Assembly: GCA_002840055.1 (NCBI GenBank)
Contig: PGZJ01000001.1
Location: forward strand, 248,001-312,000
DNA length: 64,000 bases
Reading direction: 5' to 3'
Origin: Gammaproteobacteria bacterium HGW-Gammaproteobacteria-11
GTDB lineage: Bacteria > Pseudomonadota > Gammaproteobacteria > Pseudomonadales > Pseudomonadaceae
A program made the position numbers and the translations under genes. Positions 43,434 to 53,140 of the stretch are shown piece after piece. Below the pieces are notes generated by a model, which saw only the letters and a program-made list of their open reading frames with translations, was not told where the DNA came from and made no database searches. The stretch's first letter is position 1; each line of letters starts with the position of its first letter.

Positions 43434-43567
43434 GCTGGTACTCCAAAAGCACACTGGGGTAAATAAACGACTGGCAATAGATCACAAAATGAGCAACTGA
43501 TGCTACCCTGTCGGCCTGCAATGAGACTACTCTTGCGGAAACCTCAGCTCAGATGTAGACGGCCACT

Positions 43568-44122
43568 ATGAAAACAGCACACGCTCTCGCTATTCTTTCC
43601 CTGGCACTGCTGACCAGCGCATGCTCGTCAAAGGCACCCGTTGCTCCACCGGTCGTTCAGGCAGCACCACCACCCTGGGCCGAGTCTCGAATCGCCCACC
43701 TGAGCAGCATTGCCGCTGAGCAGGGCTTCGAGATTGAGCGCGAAGGAGAGCAGATTCGCCTGATCATTCCGGTAGCCGGCAACTTTCACCCAAAACGCAC
43801 CTTGCTGCTGCCCTCCGGTCTGGTGCCGCTAAGCAAGGTTGCCCAGGCGCTGAAGGACGACGTCGACAGCCAGTATTCGGTGATAGGTCACAGCGATAGC
43901 AGCGGTGATGCCGACATCAATCATCAGCTCAGCATGGAACGCGCCCAAGCCGTTGCCAGTGTTCTGATGCTCGGCGGTGTAAGCCGTCAACGCATGCACC
44001 TGCGCAGCATGGGCGAAGCGCAACCGCGTGCCGATAACAACACGCCAACCGGCCAAGAGCTTAATCGTCGGGTAGAAATTCTATTGACCCCCTACCCAAC
44101 CCGCGTGGCTTCTGCCAACTGA
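43568..44122 (+). CDS. OmpA-family peptidoglycan-binding lipoprotein
   Basis: A 184-residue lipoprotein (signal MKTAHALAILSLALLTSAC, lipobox TSAC) with a proline-rich linker and a C-terminal OmpA-like domain. Key motifs are VIGHSDSSGDADINHQLSME and GQELNRRVEILL. Such proteins tether the outer membrane to the cell wall. The gene is monocistronic and followed by a perfect palindrome. Confidence 0.87.
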   Translation: MKTAHALAILSLALLTSACSSKAPVAPPVVQAAPPPWAESRIAHLSSIAAEQGFEIEREGEQIRLIIPVAGNFHPKRTLLLPSGLVPLSKVAQALKDDVDSQYSVIGHSDSSGDADINHQLSMERAQAVASVLMLGGVSRQRMHLRSMGEAQPRADNNTPTGQELNRRVEILLTPYPTRVASAN

Positions 44123-44130
44123 TCGATAAC

Positions 44131-44158
44131 CAACCGCTGCCCGATCGGGCAGCGGTTG
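44131..44158. terminator. Palindromic terminator between convergent genes
   Basis: CAACCGCTGCCCGA and its exact inverse form a 28-base perfect palindrome between the OmpA-like lipoprotein gene and the convergent end of the first mrp operon. There is no strong T-run on either side, so it may slow rather than cleanly stop transcription; a shared bidirectional role is likely. Confidence 0.6.
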
Positions 44159-44202
44159 AACAACTGAAGCGTCCTACCCTCTCCTGCGAACCTGTTCGAA
44201 CC

Positions 44203-44550
44203 CTACTCCCAAGGCTCACCGCGTGTTCTCTCAACCCGCTTGAGGCGTTCGTGCATGGCTGCTTTGGCCAGCATATTGGCACTGACCGGCGCGGTCATGA
44301 ACAGAAACAGCGTAATCAACAGCTCATGCAGGCTGAGACCTTCACCGCGGGTGCTGAAATAAATCAGCGAACCTATCACCAACGCGCCCACGCCAAGGGT
44401 AGTGGCTTTGGTCGGTCCATGCAGGCGCATGAAAAAGTCAGGCAGTTTCAACAGACCGATAGAGCCGATCAAGGCGAACAAGCTGCCAATCAGGATCAGT
44501 ACGGCGACAATCCACTCAACTACAGTAGCGTTTTGCAGGGCTGCACTCAT
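44203..44550 (-). CDS. mrpG: Mrp antiporter subunit G, operon 1
   Basis: A 115-residue three-helix protein with the MrpG/MnhG pattern (ALIGSIGLLKLPDFFMRLHG, PTKATTLGVGALVIGSLIY). It is the last gene of the first mrp operon. Subunits A to G form one large complex exchanging Na+ or K+ for protons in the inner membrane. Confidence 0.92.
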   Translation of the reverse strand: MSAALQNATVVEWIVAVLILIGSLFALIGSIGLLKLPDFFMRLHGPTKATTLGVGALVIGSLIYFSTRGEGLSLHELLITLFLFMTAPVSANMLAKAAMHERLKRVERTRGEPWE

Positions 44551-44559
44551 AGTCCGTTC

Positions 44560-44829
44560 CTATTCAATGATGTCGCCACGCAACAGATGCTTGGCAATCG
44601 CTACGGTACCGACAAAACCCATCACCGCAATCAACAGGGCCGCCTCGAAAAACAGATCCGAGCCCAGGTACAGACCGAGCAGAATGATCAGGGCAATGGC
44701 ATTGATATACAGGGTATCCAGGGCCAGAATCCGATCGGGCAAATCCGGGCCCTTGAGCAGGCGCAACAGGTTCAGCAACATGGCCACGGACATGATGCCC
44801 AGACACAGAACAATTACGAACTGGAGCAT
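44560..44829 (-). CDS. mrpF: Mrp antiporter subunit F, operon 1
   Basis: An 89-residue three-helix subunit (LLRLLKGPDLPDRILALDTL, the conserved MrpF stretch with acidic Asp residues). It overlaps mrpE by 16 bases and precedes mrpG by nine. Confidence 0.92.
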   Translation of the reverse strand: MLQFVIVLCLGIMSVAMLLNLLRLLKGPDLPDRILALDTLYINAIALIILLGLYLGSDLFFEAALLIAVMGFVGTVAIAKHLLRGDIIE

Positions 44830-45320
44830 GCGAATACCTCCATCAGAGGTCGTTCGTAACGCTGCTTGATTGTCGCAATCAACAGCGGCTCATCCGTCAC
44901 GTTCAAGGCATGAATCAACAATGTCCTGTGATCCTCACTCAACTCTGCGGAAACCGTGCCCGGTGTCAGCGAAATGGTACTGGCCAGCAGGTGAATGGCG
45001 AAGGGATCGGTCAACTCGACCGGGTATTCCACAAAGGCCGGCTGCAGTTTGCTACTGGAACCCAGGATCAACTTGGCGACATCCAGATTGGCCGTGACAA
45101 TATCGCCCAGCACACGCAGCGTGAAGCGCAACAGCACGCCGGGCTTGCACAGGGTCGGAGGGTTTGGCCAGAACACATGGGTAACCAGCGGAATCAACCA
45201 GGCCAGCAAGAACCCCATGATCAAGCTGCCTGCGGACAGATCGTTCATGATCAGTTGCCAGACGACAACCAGGAACAGGCTCAACCAGGGGTGGGGCAAT
45301 AACGCCCGGCGTGACATCAT
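44814..45320 (-). CDS. mrpE: Mrp antiporter subunit E, operon 1
   Basis: A 168-residue subunit with two or three N-terminal membrane helices and a cytoplasmic alpha/beta tail. The tail keeps the family motif ASTISLTPGTVSAELSEDHR. It overlaps both mrpD and mrpF. Confidence 0.92.
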   Translation of the reverse strand: MMSRRALLPHPWLSLFLVVVWQLIMNDLSAGSLIMGFLLAWLIPLVTHVFWPNPPTLCKPGVLLRFTLRVLGDIVTANLDVAKLILGSSSKLQPAFVEYPVELTDPFAIHLLASTISLTPGTVSAELSEDHRTLLIHALNVTDEPLLIATIKQRYERPLMEVFACSSS

Positions 45321-46840
45321 GGCTGATCTCCCGGATCGTAGGCTTGCATGGATAAGACAGCATCGATATAGGCCGTAGTGTCCAGCAGATCGGCTACTGT
45401 GGCCTGCAGATAGTCAAGCAGTGGCGCGGCAAAGACTACCAGCAGCGGACTGCCAAGCAATAACAGCAGCACCGGCAACAAACGCAGAAGGTCCAACGGC
45501 TCGCCAACGGCAACACTGCCATCCTGGCGCCAGAACAGGGTACTACCAGCCCGACTGAGTGCGACCAGGGTAACAAGACTGCCAAGCAAAACCGTGACAT
45601 AAAGCCAGGCGGCAGTCACGCCTGTACCGGCCGAGGCAAGCAGCATGAGTTTGCCGATAAAGCCCGACAGCGGCGGCATGCCCGCGACAGAAATGGCCGC
45701 AAAAAAGAACAATCCACTCAGCAACAGGTTGTTGGCCATCTGGGGTCCCAGGATCAGCCTTGCACCAAAGCGTGGCCCACGCAGCCGGGCTATGATGCCG
45801 GCGAGCAGGAACAGAGCGCCACTGATCCAGGTCGAATGAATCAGGTAGTAGAGGCTGGCGACCAGCGCCTCCTGGCTACCCATGGCAATACCTGCCAGCA
45901 AGGTGCCCACCGAGACCACCACCAGATACGCCGTCAGGCTACCGAGGCTACTGGCAGCCAGCGCACCTATAGCACCCAGCGCCAGGGTGATCAGTGCCGC
46001 TGGCCACAGCCAATCCTCAGCCATGCCGGCCAGATCGCCTGCTTCAGAGCCAAAGATCAGGGTATAGACGCGCAAGATCGAGTACAGCCCGACCTTGGTC
46101 ATGATGGCAAAGAGCGCCGCGACAGGCGCACTGGCCGCCGAGTAAGCCTTCGGCAGCCAGAAGTAGAGCGGAAATAACGCCGCCTTGAGCCCAAAGACAA
46201 CCAACAGCAGCATGCCCGCCGCGCCCACCAGCGGCACTTGTTCTGCTGGCAGGCTGGCGACCCGAACAGCCATATCGGCCATGTTCAGGGTACCGGTCAG
46301 ACCATACAGGGTACCAACGGCAATCAGAAACAGGGCCGAGCCAAACAGGTTGAGCAGGACATAATGCAGACCGGCCCGCACCCGGGCTGATCCTGCCCCA
46401 TGCAACAACAGGGCATAGGAAGCAATCAACAGAATTTCAAAGAAGACAAACAGGTTGAACAGGTCACCGGTCAGGAATGCGCCATTGATGCCCATCAACT
46501 GGAACTGGAACAAGGCATGGAAGTTGCGACCCAAACCATCATCGCCGCGCAGCGCGTAAAGCGCCGTTGCCACGGCCAGCACAGCAGTGACAACCAGCAT
46601 CAGGGCTGTCAGTCGGTCCACCACCAGAACAATACCAAATGGCGCAATCCAGTTCCCCGCCGCATAGACGCTGATGGTCTCGTTACTCTGCGCCATCAAC
46701 AGCAGGGCAAGGGGTAACTGCACCAGGGTGGCAAACAACGACAGCAGGCGCTTGATATTCATATTGCTGCGCGCAATCAGCAGCAAGATGGCACCCATGA
46801 ACATGGGCAGAATAATGGGCAAAACCGCTAGATGACTCAT
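45317..46840 (-). CDS. mrpD: Mrp antiporter subunit D, operon 1
   Basis: A 507-residue subunit of the ND2/ND4/ND5 family with about 14 membrane helices. The conserved Glu in TM5 (FVFFEILLIASYALLLHG) and Lys in the channel helix (GLKAALFPLYFWLPKAYSAA) are present. Proton translocation is thought to occur through A and D. Confidence 0.93.
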   Translation of the reverse strand: MSHLAVLPIILPMFMGAILLLIARSNMNIKRLLSLFATLVQLPLALLLMAQSNETISVYAAGNWIAPFGIVLVVDRLTALMLVVTAVLAVATALYALRGDDGLGRNFHALFQFQLMGINGAFLTGDLFNLFVFFEILLIASYALLLHGAGSARVRAGLHYVLLNLFGSALFLIAVGTLYGLTGTLNMADMAVRVASLPAEQVPLVGAAGMLLLVVFGLKAALFPLYFWLPKAYSAASAPVAALFAIMTKVGLYSILRVYTLIFGSEAGDLAGMAEDWLWPAALITLALGAIGALAASSLGSLTAYLVVVSVGTLLAGIAMGSQEALVASLYYLIHSTWISGALFLLAGIIARLRGPRFGARLILGPQMANNLLLSGLFFFAAISVAGMPPLSGFIGKLMLLASAGTGVTAAWLYVTVLLGSLVTLVALSRAGSTLFWRQDGSVAVGEPLDLLRLLPVLLLLLGSPLLVVFAAPLLDYLQATVADLLDTTAYIDAVLSMQAYDPGDQP

Positions 46841-47166
46841 CAGTGGTCGCCCCGTCCGTCAACATGATCACTGTCGAGTTCACCCTGGGCACGCAGCGCC
46901 AGCACCAGCGCAAAGGCGGTCATCGCAAAGCCGATGACAATGGCCGTCAATACCAGCGCCTGGGGCAGTGGATCGGCATACTCGGCTGAGCGCCCGATCA
47001 CCGCCGGCATGCCGGTATTCAAGCGCCCCATGGCGAACAGGAAAAGATTCACGGCATAGCTGATCAGCGTCAGACCGACCACCACAGGGAAGGTTCTGGC
47101 GCGCAGCAGCAGGTACACACCGCAGCCAACCAGAACGGCTAACGTCAAGGAATACAACAGTTCCAT
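46840..47166 (-). CDS. mrpC: Mrp antiporter subunit C, operon 1
   Basis: A 108-residue NuoK-like subunit with three helices (GLTLISYAVNLFLFAMGRLN; DPLPQALVLTAIVIGFAMTA, the MrpC signature). It overlaps mrpD and mrpAB by one base each. Confidence 0.93.
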   Translation of the reverse strand: MELLYSLTLAVLVGCGVYLLLRARTFPVVVGLTLISYAVNLFLFAMGRLNTGMPAVIGRSAEYADPLPQALVLTAIVIGFAMTAFALVLALRAQGELDSDHVDGRGDH

Positions 47167-49958
47167 TACCTGTCTCCCATGGTGCTGCGGCCGGTGGACA
47201 GCTTGCCCAGATTGGCCAATATCAACAGGGTTGCTCCCACGACGGTAAGGTAAACCCCCAAATCAAAGACCAGGGCACTGGCCAGCTCAATCTCACCTAT
47301 CAGCGGCAGGTGAACATGCGCAAAGGTACTGGTCAGGAACGGATAGCCGAAGAGCAGGCTGGCCAGCCCTGTCAGCCCGGCAATGATCACGCCTATGCCA
47401 GCCAGATGGTGATAGTTGACGCCCCAGCGCTCGGTGGTCCATTTCTCGCCGCTGGCAACATATTGCAGAATCAAGGCTACCGCGGTGATCAGGCCGGCAA
47501 TAAAACCACCGCCGGGCAGATTGTGGCCGCGCAGGAAGATATAGACCGAGACCATCAGGGCCAACGGCAGAATGACCCGTGACAGGTTGATCAGCATGAA
47601 GGGATGAGCATCGCGCGCCCAGGGCCGACCCAGGGCATCGGTTTCCGGGATACGCAGTCGCAGACCGTCGATCAGGGCGTAAATCGCCACCCCGGCAATC
47701 GCCAGGACGGTCACCTCACCGAGGGTATCGAAGCCACGAAAATCGACCAGAATAACGTTGACCACATTGGTGCCACCACCACCTGAGACACTGTTCTCGA
47801 GAAAAAAGCCAGCAATGCTGTCGTAGGGCCGGGTCATCACTGCCAGTGACAGGCCACCGACCAGCAAGCCTGACAGGGTTGCCAGTGACAGATCCCGACC
47901 ACGCCGCAGGCTGGATGACTCCACTGGCGTCTGGCGCGGCAGGAAAAACAGCGCCAGCATCAGCAGAACAATAGTCACCACCTCGACAGACAACTGGGTC
48001 AGCGCCAGATCAGGCGCGGAGAAACGCGCAAAGGCCAGCGCGACAAACAGCCCCACCACGCTCAACATGATCAACGCGACCAGTCGTTGGCGATGCCAGA
48101 ACACGGTGGCCAGGGCCGAAATCATCAACATAACGGCCGCCAGGGCGGTGACCGCATCCACCGGCGCCAGGGAGATTTCACCGCGCAGGCTGGGCATTTT
48201 CAGCAGCCAGTAACCCGCCACCAACAGCGCAGTCGTGAGCATCAGACTCAGATAGCGCTGCAGCGACGCATTCTCCAGCAACAGGGTAAAGCGCCCGGCC
48301 GCGCGAACCAGGGTTTGCATGACGCGTTCAAAAACCAGCTTGCCGTCCAGCTCGGGTAAGCGCTCATACCAGTCAAAGACGCGGCGCCGACCGGCATACA
48401 CCAGCACCCCGACGACCAGCGCAACAAAGGACATGATCAGCGGCAAGTTGAAGCCGTGCCAGATGGACAGGCTGTAATCAGGCAAGGGCCCGCCAATGGT
48501 CGCACTGGCGGCTACCGCCAGCAGACTGGCCACCGTGAAGGCCGGCAACAGCCCAACCAGCAGGCACAATGCAACCAGAATTTCCACCGGCACCTTCATG
48601 TAGCGTGGCGGTTCATGGGGCGGATACTTGGGCAGGTTGACCGGTTTGCCATTGAAAAACACGTCATGGATAAAGCGCAGCGAATAGGCAACGGAGAAGA
48701 TCCCTGCCAAGGTCGCCACCAGCGGAATGATCCAGCTGTAGTTGCCGAACTGGTTCTGCTGCAGGGTTTCGGTAAAGAACATTTCCTTGCTCAGGAAGCC
48801 ATTCAGCAGCGGCACCCCGGCCATGGCTGACGCCGCCACCATGGCCAGCGTGGCGGTATGCGGCATAAAGCGCCAGAGCCCATTGATCCGGCGCATGTCA
48901 CGGGTGCCGGTCTCATGGTCAATAATCCCTGCCGCCATGAACAACGACGCCTTGAAGGTCGCATGGTTGATGATATGAAACACCGCTGCGACCGCCGCCA
49001 GCTTGGTATCCAGACCAAACAGCAGGGTAATCAGACCCAGATGGCTGATGGTTGAGTAAGCCAGCAGGCCCTTGAGATCGTGTTTGAACAGTGCGGTACA
49101 GGCGCCCAGCAACAGGGTAATCATGCCGGTAATGCTGACCAGGTAGAACCACAGGTCGGTCTCGGCCAGTGCCGGATAGAGCCGCGCCAGCAAAAACACC
49201 CCGGCCTTGACCATGGTCGCCGAATGCAGATAGGCGGACACTGGCGTGGGTGCGGCCATGGCATGCGGTAGCCAGAAGTGGAAGGGAAACTGCGCCGACT
49301 TGGTAAATACACCCAGCAGCACCAGCACCAGCACCACCGGATACAGACTGTGGGCGCGGATGATATCTCCGGCCGCCAGTACGGCAGACAACTCGTAGCT
49401 GCCGACAATCTGCCCGAGAATCAGCACACCGGCCAGCAGCGCCAGTCCACCGCCACCTGTAACAGCCAGGGCCATGCGGGCGCCCTTGCGGGCGTCAGTG
49501 GAGTGCGACCAGTAGCCGATCAGCAGGAATGACGAAAGACTGGTCAGCTCCCAGAAGAACATCATCAACAGCAGGTTTTCCGAGAGCACCACGCCGAGCA
49601 TGGCCGACATGAACAGCAGCAGATAGGCAAAGAATCGCCCCATGGGGTCGTTCTTCGACAGGTAATAGCGCGCATAGAGAATGACCAGCAGGCCAATCCC
49701 CTGAATCAGCAGAGCAAAGAGAAAACCCAGACCATCAAGCCGGAAGCTCAGATTCAAACCGATCTGACTCAACCACGGCCAGCTCTGCACCACCACCGCA
49801 CCGGCAAATACCTCAGGCATATGTCGCCATAGCAGTACCATGCCCAGCACCGGCGCCAGCATGGTTGCCAGGGCACACAAGGAACGCCCGTATCGCACTG
49901 TCAACAAGGGAAGCAGGCTACCCAGCAGGGGTAGCAGCACAATCAGCGCCAGGGTCAT
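47166..49958 (-). CDS. mrpA: Fused Mrp antiporter subunit A-B, operon 1
   Basis: A 930-residue fusion of MrpA (about 1-770) and MrpB (about 790-930), which marks group-2 six-gene mrp operons. The ND5-like part keeps the TM5 glutamate ([17 protein letters not shown]) and the channel lysines/histidines ([40 protein letters not shown]). The C-terminal B part keeps [20 protein letters not shown]. It is the first gene of the operon. Confidence 0.94.
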   Translation of the reverse strand: MTLALIVLLPLLGSLLPLLTVRYGRSLCALATMLAPVLGMVLLWRHMPEVFAGAVVVQSWPWLSQIGLNLSFRLDGLGFLFALLIQGIGLLVILYARYYLSKNDPMGRFFAYLLLFMSAMLGVVLSENLLLMMFFWELTSLSSFLLIGYWSHSTDARKGARMALAVTGGGGLALLAGVLILGQIVGSYELSAVLAAGDIIRAHSLYPVVLVLVLLGVFTKSAQFPFHFWLPHAMAAPTPVSAYLHSATMVKAGVFLLARLYPALAETDLWFYLVSITGMITLLLGACTALFKHDLKGLLAYSTISHLGLITLLFGLDTKLAAVAAVFHIINHATFKASLFMAAGIIDHETGTRDMRRINGLWRFMPHTATLAMVAASAMAGVPLLNGFLSKEMFFTETLQQNQFGNYSWIIPLVATLAGIFSVAYSLRFIHDVFFNGKPVNLPKYPPHEPPRYMKVPVEILVALCLLVGLLPAFTVASLLAVAASATIGGPLPDYSLSIWHGFNLPLIMSFVALVVGVLVYAGRRRVFDWYERLPELDGKLVFERVMQTLVRAAGRFTLLLENASLQRYLSLMLTTALLVAGYWLLKMPSLRGEISLAPVDAVTALAAVMLMISALATVFWHRQRLVALIMLSVVGLFVALAFARFSAPDLALTQLSVEVVTIVLLMLALFFLPRQTPVESSSLRRGRDLSLATLSGLLVGGLSLAVMTRPYDSIAGFFLENSVSGGGGTNVVNVILVDFRGFDTLGEVTVLAIAGVAIYALIDGLRLRIPETDALGRPWARDAHPFMLINLSRVILPLALMVSVYIFLRGHNLPGGGFIAGLITAVALILQYVASGEKWTTERWGVNYHHLAGIGVIIAGLTGLASLLFGYPFLTSTFAHVHLPLIGEIELASALVFDLGVYLTVVGATLLILANLGKLSTGRSTMGDR

Positions 49959-50037
49959 GCAGGACTCACTCCATCAATGGCCGTTCAGGCTTCTTTATTC
50001 GGCATGGCTCGGCATTCTGCTGCCGCACAAGCAGCCC

Positions 50038-50066
50038 ATTATCCACACACAGCCTTGCACTGTCAT
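50038..50066 (-). promoter_or_regulatory. Candidate sigma-70 promoter of mrp operon 1
   Basis: On the minus strand ATGACA (50061-50066) and GATAAT (50038-50043) are 17 bases apart and lie 80 to 108 bases upstream of the first mrpA gene. The site is between the end of operon 2 and the start of operon 1, so operon 1 can be transcribed on its own. Confidence 0.5.
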
Positions 50067-50085
50067 GAATTCAGGGCAGAGAAAA

Positions 50086-50442
50086 TCATAGTTGCTCAGG
50101 ATCGTTGATTCTGTCCTGCTCGCGCTCCAGGGCATCACCAAGCGGACCCACCTGCGGCCTTACGCCAGCCCGATGACCGGCACGGGAAATGGCGTGGGCA
50201 GCCATGGGCGCGGTCACCAACAGCACCACAATAGCCAGCAGGCTCTCCACCCAGGCTTGTCCGCTGGTAGCACTTAACACACCAAGCAATACCAGAATCG
50301 CACCCAGCGCACCCGCCTTGCTGGCTGAATGCATGCGGGTATAGGCATCCGGCAGGCGCCAGACGCCAATCGCACCGAGCAGACTGAACAAGGCGCCGAG
50401 CAAAACCAGGCCAGACGCCAACCAGGCCATGAACTGACTCAT
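50086..50442 (-). CDS. mrpG: Mrp antiporter subunit G, operon 2
   Basis: A 118-residue MrpG-like protein (LLGAIGVWRLPDAYTRMHSA, SKAGALGAILVLLGVLSATS) with three membrane helices and a longer charged tail than the operon-1 copy. It is the last gene of the second mrp operon. Confidence 0.9.
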   Translation of the reverse strand: MSQFMAWLASGLVLLGALFSLLGAIGVWRLPDAYTRMHSASKAGALGAILVLLGVLSATSGQAWVESLLAIVVLLVTAPMAAHAISRAGHRAGVRPQVGPLGDALEREQDRINDPEQL

Positions 50443-50771
50443 GGCGCCTCCCCGTTATCCGCGCGCTCGGGCTGCCCATGGGGATCATCGCTGCTATGCG
50501 TACCCCTGAACAGCAGCGCAAAAGCCACGCTGCCAAGAAAGCTGACGATAGCCAGCAAAATGGCAACATCCAGCAAAACCGCCTGAGCGCGCATCAACGC
50601 CAGCAAGGCAATACCGGCCACGCCAATCATGGTCATGGCATCAATCGCGACAGCCCGGTCAGGCCGACTTGGGCCCGCCAGCAAGCGCCACATGATCAAC
50701 AAGGTACTGATAACCAGCATAGTACCGGCCAGGGGTAAAACCCAGGCCACTCCAGCCATCTCAACCTGCAT
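50439..50771 (-). CDS. mrpF: Mrp antiporter subunit F, operon 2
   Basis: A 110-residue three-helix MrpF subunit (MWRLLAGPSRPDRAVAIDAM). ATG 50771 with ribosome site ggagg is preferred over a TTG six bases upstream. It carries a 25-residue polar C-terminal extension absent from the operon-1 copy. Confidence 0.9.
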   Translation of the reverse strand: MQVEMAGVAWVLPLAGTMLVISTLLIMWRLLAGPSRPDRAVAIDAMTMIGVAGIALLALMRAQAVLLDVAILLAIVSFLGSVAFALLFRGTHSSDDPHGQPERADNGEAP

Positions 50772-51255
50772 GTTCAACCTCCTGCAGCGGCGCTACCCAA
50801 CGCATCAGACGTCGTTCAATGTCAGCCACCGCGCGCACCACCGAATCCACCGAGCGCGTATCCAGAACATGGACGTACAAGTGGCCATTCAATGAGCTGT
50901 AATCCACCGCCAGGGTGCCCGGGGTAAGGGTCAGCAAGCAGCCAATCAGGGTCACCAGGCGACGGTCGCGGGTAGCGATAGCGACAGCTATGACCGCAGG
51001 CTCAATCTTCCTGCGTGGGTTGAGCACAATCATTGCCACATCCAAGGACGCACTGAACACCTGCCAAATGAACCAGGGAACAAAGAGTGCCGCGCCCTCC
51101 AGGCGCATGGCATATAGCCGGCAGCCTGACCACAGGCAGCCAAGCAGACGTAAAAACGGATAAAGGCCGACAAAAGCCAGCAACCAGAACAGCGGCGACA
51201 GCTCCGCCAACCACCAACTGAGCAGGGTTGCAGCCAGCAGATGCAGGTAGAACAT
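50761..51255 (-). CDS. mrpE: Mrp antiporter subunit E, operon 2
   Basis: A 164-residue MrpE subunit (MFYLHLLAATLLSWWLAELS; ASLDVAMIVLNPRRKIEPAV; GCLLTLTPGTLAVDYSSLNG). It differs strongly from the operon-1 copy in the N-terminal helices but keeps the LTPGT motif. Confidence 0.88.
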   Translation of the reverse strand: MFYLHLLAATLLSWWLAELSPLFWLLAFVGLYPFLRLLGCLWSGCRLYAMRLEGAALFVPWFIWQVFSASLDVAMIVLNPRRKIEPAVIAVAIATRDRRLVTLIGCLLTLTPGTLAVDYSSLNGHLYVHVLDTRSVDSVVRAVADIERRLMRWVAPLQEVEHAG

Positions 51256-52745
51256 CAGTTCACCTCCCTGTCGATCAACTGCAAATAACCCGGCGCTTCA
51301 ATCAGTTGCGTGGACGCCGCCATGGCATAATCCATCACCGGGCCGGCACCCAGACCAATGACAAGGGTAATCAGACCCAGTGCTGCGACCGTTACCCAGG
51401 CACTCGTCGGCCCCCTCCCCGTCTGCCCGAGCAGCGCTGGCTGCGGGTGCGCCTTGAGAAAACCTTCGTTCCAGATCTTGCTCATGGACAGCAGGGTGAA
51501 GACTCCGGTCAACAGGGCAAAAAAGGCCGCGATCCAGACACCCGCATCCAGACTCGCCTTGATCAGAACGAACTTGGCCCAGAAACCCGACAGGGGCGGA
51601 ATACCCGCCAGTGACAGGGCCGGAATGGCGAATAGCAGCGCCAGCAAGGGTGAGCGCGCATACAGGCCACCCATGGCAGCCAGGCGTTCGGACCCGGCCA
51701 TGCGTGCCGCAATGCCTCCGACAAAGAACAGGTTGGCCTTAACCACGATATGGTGGATCAGGTAGAACACCGCGCCGGCCAGTGCCAGCGGCGTGGCCAG
51801 GGCCAGACCGAGCACCATGTAGCCGACCTGGCTGACGATATGAAATGACAGGATACGCCTGACTTCGGTCTGCGCCGCGGCACCCAGCACACCGACAATC
51901 ATGGTCGCACAGGCCACCCATAGCAGCACGCTGTGCACCATCCCGTGCTCCGGCCAGAGCAGGGTTACCAGGCGGATAAGGGCATAGACCCCGACCTTGG
52001 TCAGCAGGCCGGCAAACAGCGCCGAAACCGGCGTCCAGGCCACGTGATAACTGGCGGGTAGCCAGCCAAACAAGGGGAAAAGTGCGGCCTTGATGGAAAA
52101 CGACAGCAACATCAATACCACGCCCAGTGTTGCACCTTCACTGGCTTCACCGGCGCGGAACAGCCAGGCCAGTTCGCCCATGTTGAGCGTCCCGCTGGCC
52201 CCGTAAACCAGACCGGCGGCGAGCAGGAACAACAGTGTGGCCAGCATGTTCAACACCAGGTAGGTCATGGCACCGGACAACCGACGCTCACCCCCGCCCA
52301 GGGCAATCAATGCGAAGGAGCCGATCAGCAGCACTTCAAACCAGACATACAGGTTGAAAATATCAGCAGTGATGAAGGCGCCACAGATACCGGCAAGCAG
52401 ACCCTGCACATAGAGATGGGTGTCGCGGAGAAAATCCGCCGGCATCGGCTGCCGATTGATATACAAGAGCGTCGCCAGGCCGATGACCCCGGTGATCGCC
52501 ACCATCACCGCTGACAGCCGGTCAATCACCAGACTGATGCCATAGGGCGCCTGCCAGCCACCCATTTGTCCGCTGAGCACAGTGCCACCAGCAGCCAGCC
52601 AGACCAGATATAGGCCCGTCATCAGTAACAGGCTGCTGCCAGCAAAGCTGATCAGGCTGACCAGCGCAGAATGGCGCTTGACCAACAGGGCCAGCAGTAG
52701 CGTCACGAGCGGAATCAGTACCGGCAAGACCAGCAACAAGGTCAT
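51255..52745 (-). CDS. mrpD: Mrp antiporter subunit D, operon 2
   Basis: A 496-residue ND2/4/5-type subunit. It keeps the TM5 glutamate (LYVWFEVLLIGSFALIALGG), the channel lysine (SIKAALFPLFGWLPASYHVA) and the typical MrpD phrase LFAGLLTKVGVYALIRLVTL, which the operon-1 copy has in a diverged form. It may thus be closer to the ancestral type. Confidence 0.92.
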   Translation of the reverse strand: MTLLLVLPVLIPLVTLLLALLVKRHSALVSLISFAGSSLLLMTGLYLVWLAAGGTVLSGQMGGWQAPYGISLVIDRLSAVMVAITGVIGLATLLYINRQPMPADFLRDTHLYVQGLLAGICGAFITADIFNLYVWFEVLLIGSFALIALGGGERRLSGAMTYLVLNMLATLLFLLAAGLVYGASGTLNMGELAWLFRAGEASEGATLGVVLMLLSFSIKAALFPLFGWLPASYHVAWTPVSALFAGLLTKVGVYALIRLVTLLWPEHGMVHSVLLWVACATMIVGVLGAAAQTEVRRILSFHIVSQVGYMVLGLALATPLALAGAVFYLIHHIVVKANLFFVGGIAARMAGSERLAAMGGLYARSPLLALLFAIPALSLAGIPPLSGFWAKFVLIKASLDAGVWIAAFFALLTGVFTLLSMSKIWNEGFLKAHPQPALLGQTGRGPTSAWVTVAALGLITLVIGLGAGPVMDYAMAASTQLIEAPGYLQLIDREVN

Positions 52746-53140
52746 GGCTTGCCCTCCGCAGGCTCGTCCTGCTGTTGGGCATCAAGATCCGGGGCGGGTT
52801 GCTCGGTAACCTCGCTGACAGTATCGGTGTCCTTGTCGCCATGCAGTTCGTGGGTGCGTTTGAGCACCGCGAGGGCAAAAACAAAGAGCGCAAAGCCGAT
52901 CACAATGGCAGTCAGCACCAGCGCCTGAGGCAAGGGATTGGCGGCGTCTGGCACGGCACTGCCAGCAAATACAAAGGCGGGCACCTCGCCGGATAGCCGC
53001 CCGGCAGTGAGCACACCCAGATTAATCGCATTACCCAGCACGGCAATACCCAACACCACCCGCATCAAATGTCGGTCGAGCATCATCCAGACGCCCAGTC
53101 CAGCCATAATCCCGGCAGCGACTGCAGCAATCCACTCCAT
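52742..53140 (-). CDS. mrpC: Mrp antiporter subunit C, operon 2
   Basis: A 132-residue NuoK-like subunit (MRVVLGIAVLGNAINLGVLT; NPLPQALVLTAIVIGFALFV) with a 35-residue acidic C-terminal tail (DTDTVSEVTEQPAPDLDAQQ) not found in operon 1. Confidence 0.91.
   Translation of the reverse strand: MEWIAAVAAGIMAGLGVWMMLDRHLMRVVLGIAVLGNAINLGVLTAGRLSGEVPAFVFAGSAVPDAANPLPQALVLTAIVIGFALFVFALAVLKRTHELHGDKDTDTVSEVTEQPAPDLDAQQQDEPAEGKP

Noticed and set aside
42789..44122. Considered a toxin-immunity or secretion effector pair
   Set aside because: Both products are ordinary lipoproteins (one OmpA-like) on opposite strands, with no toxin motif or secretion genes near.
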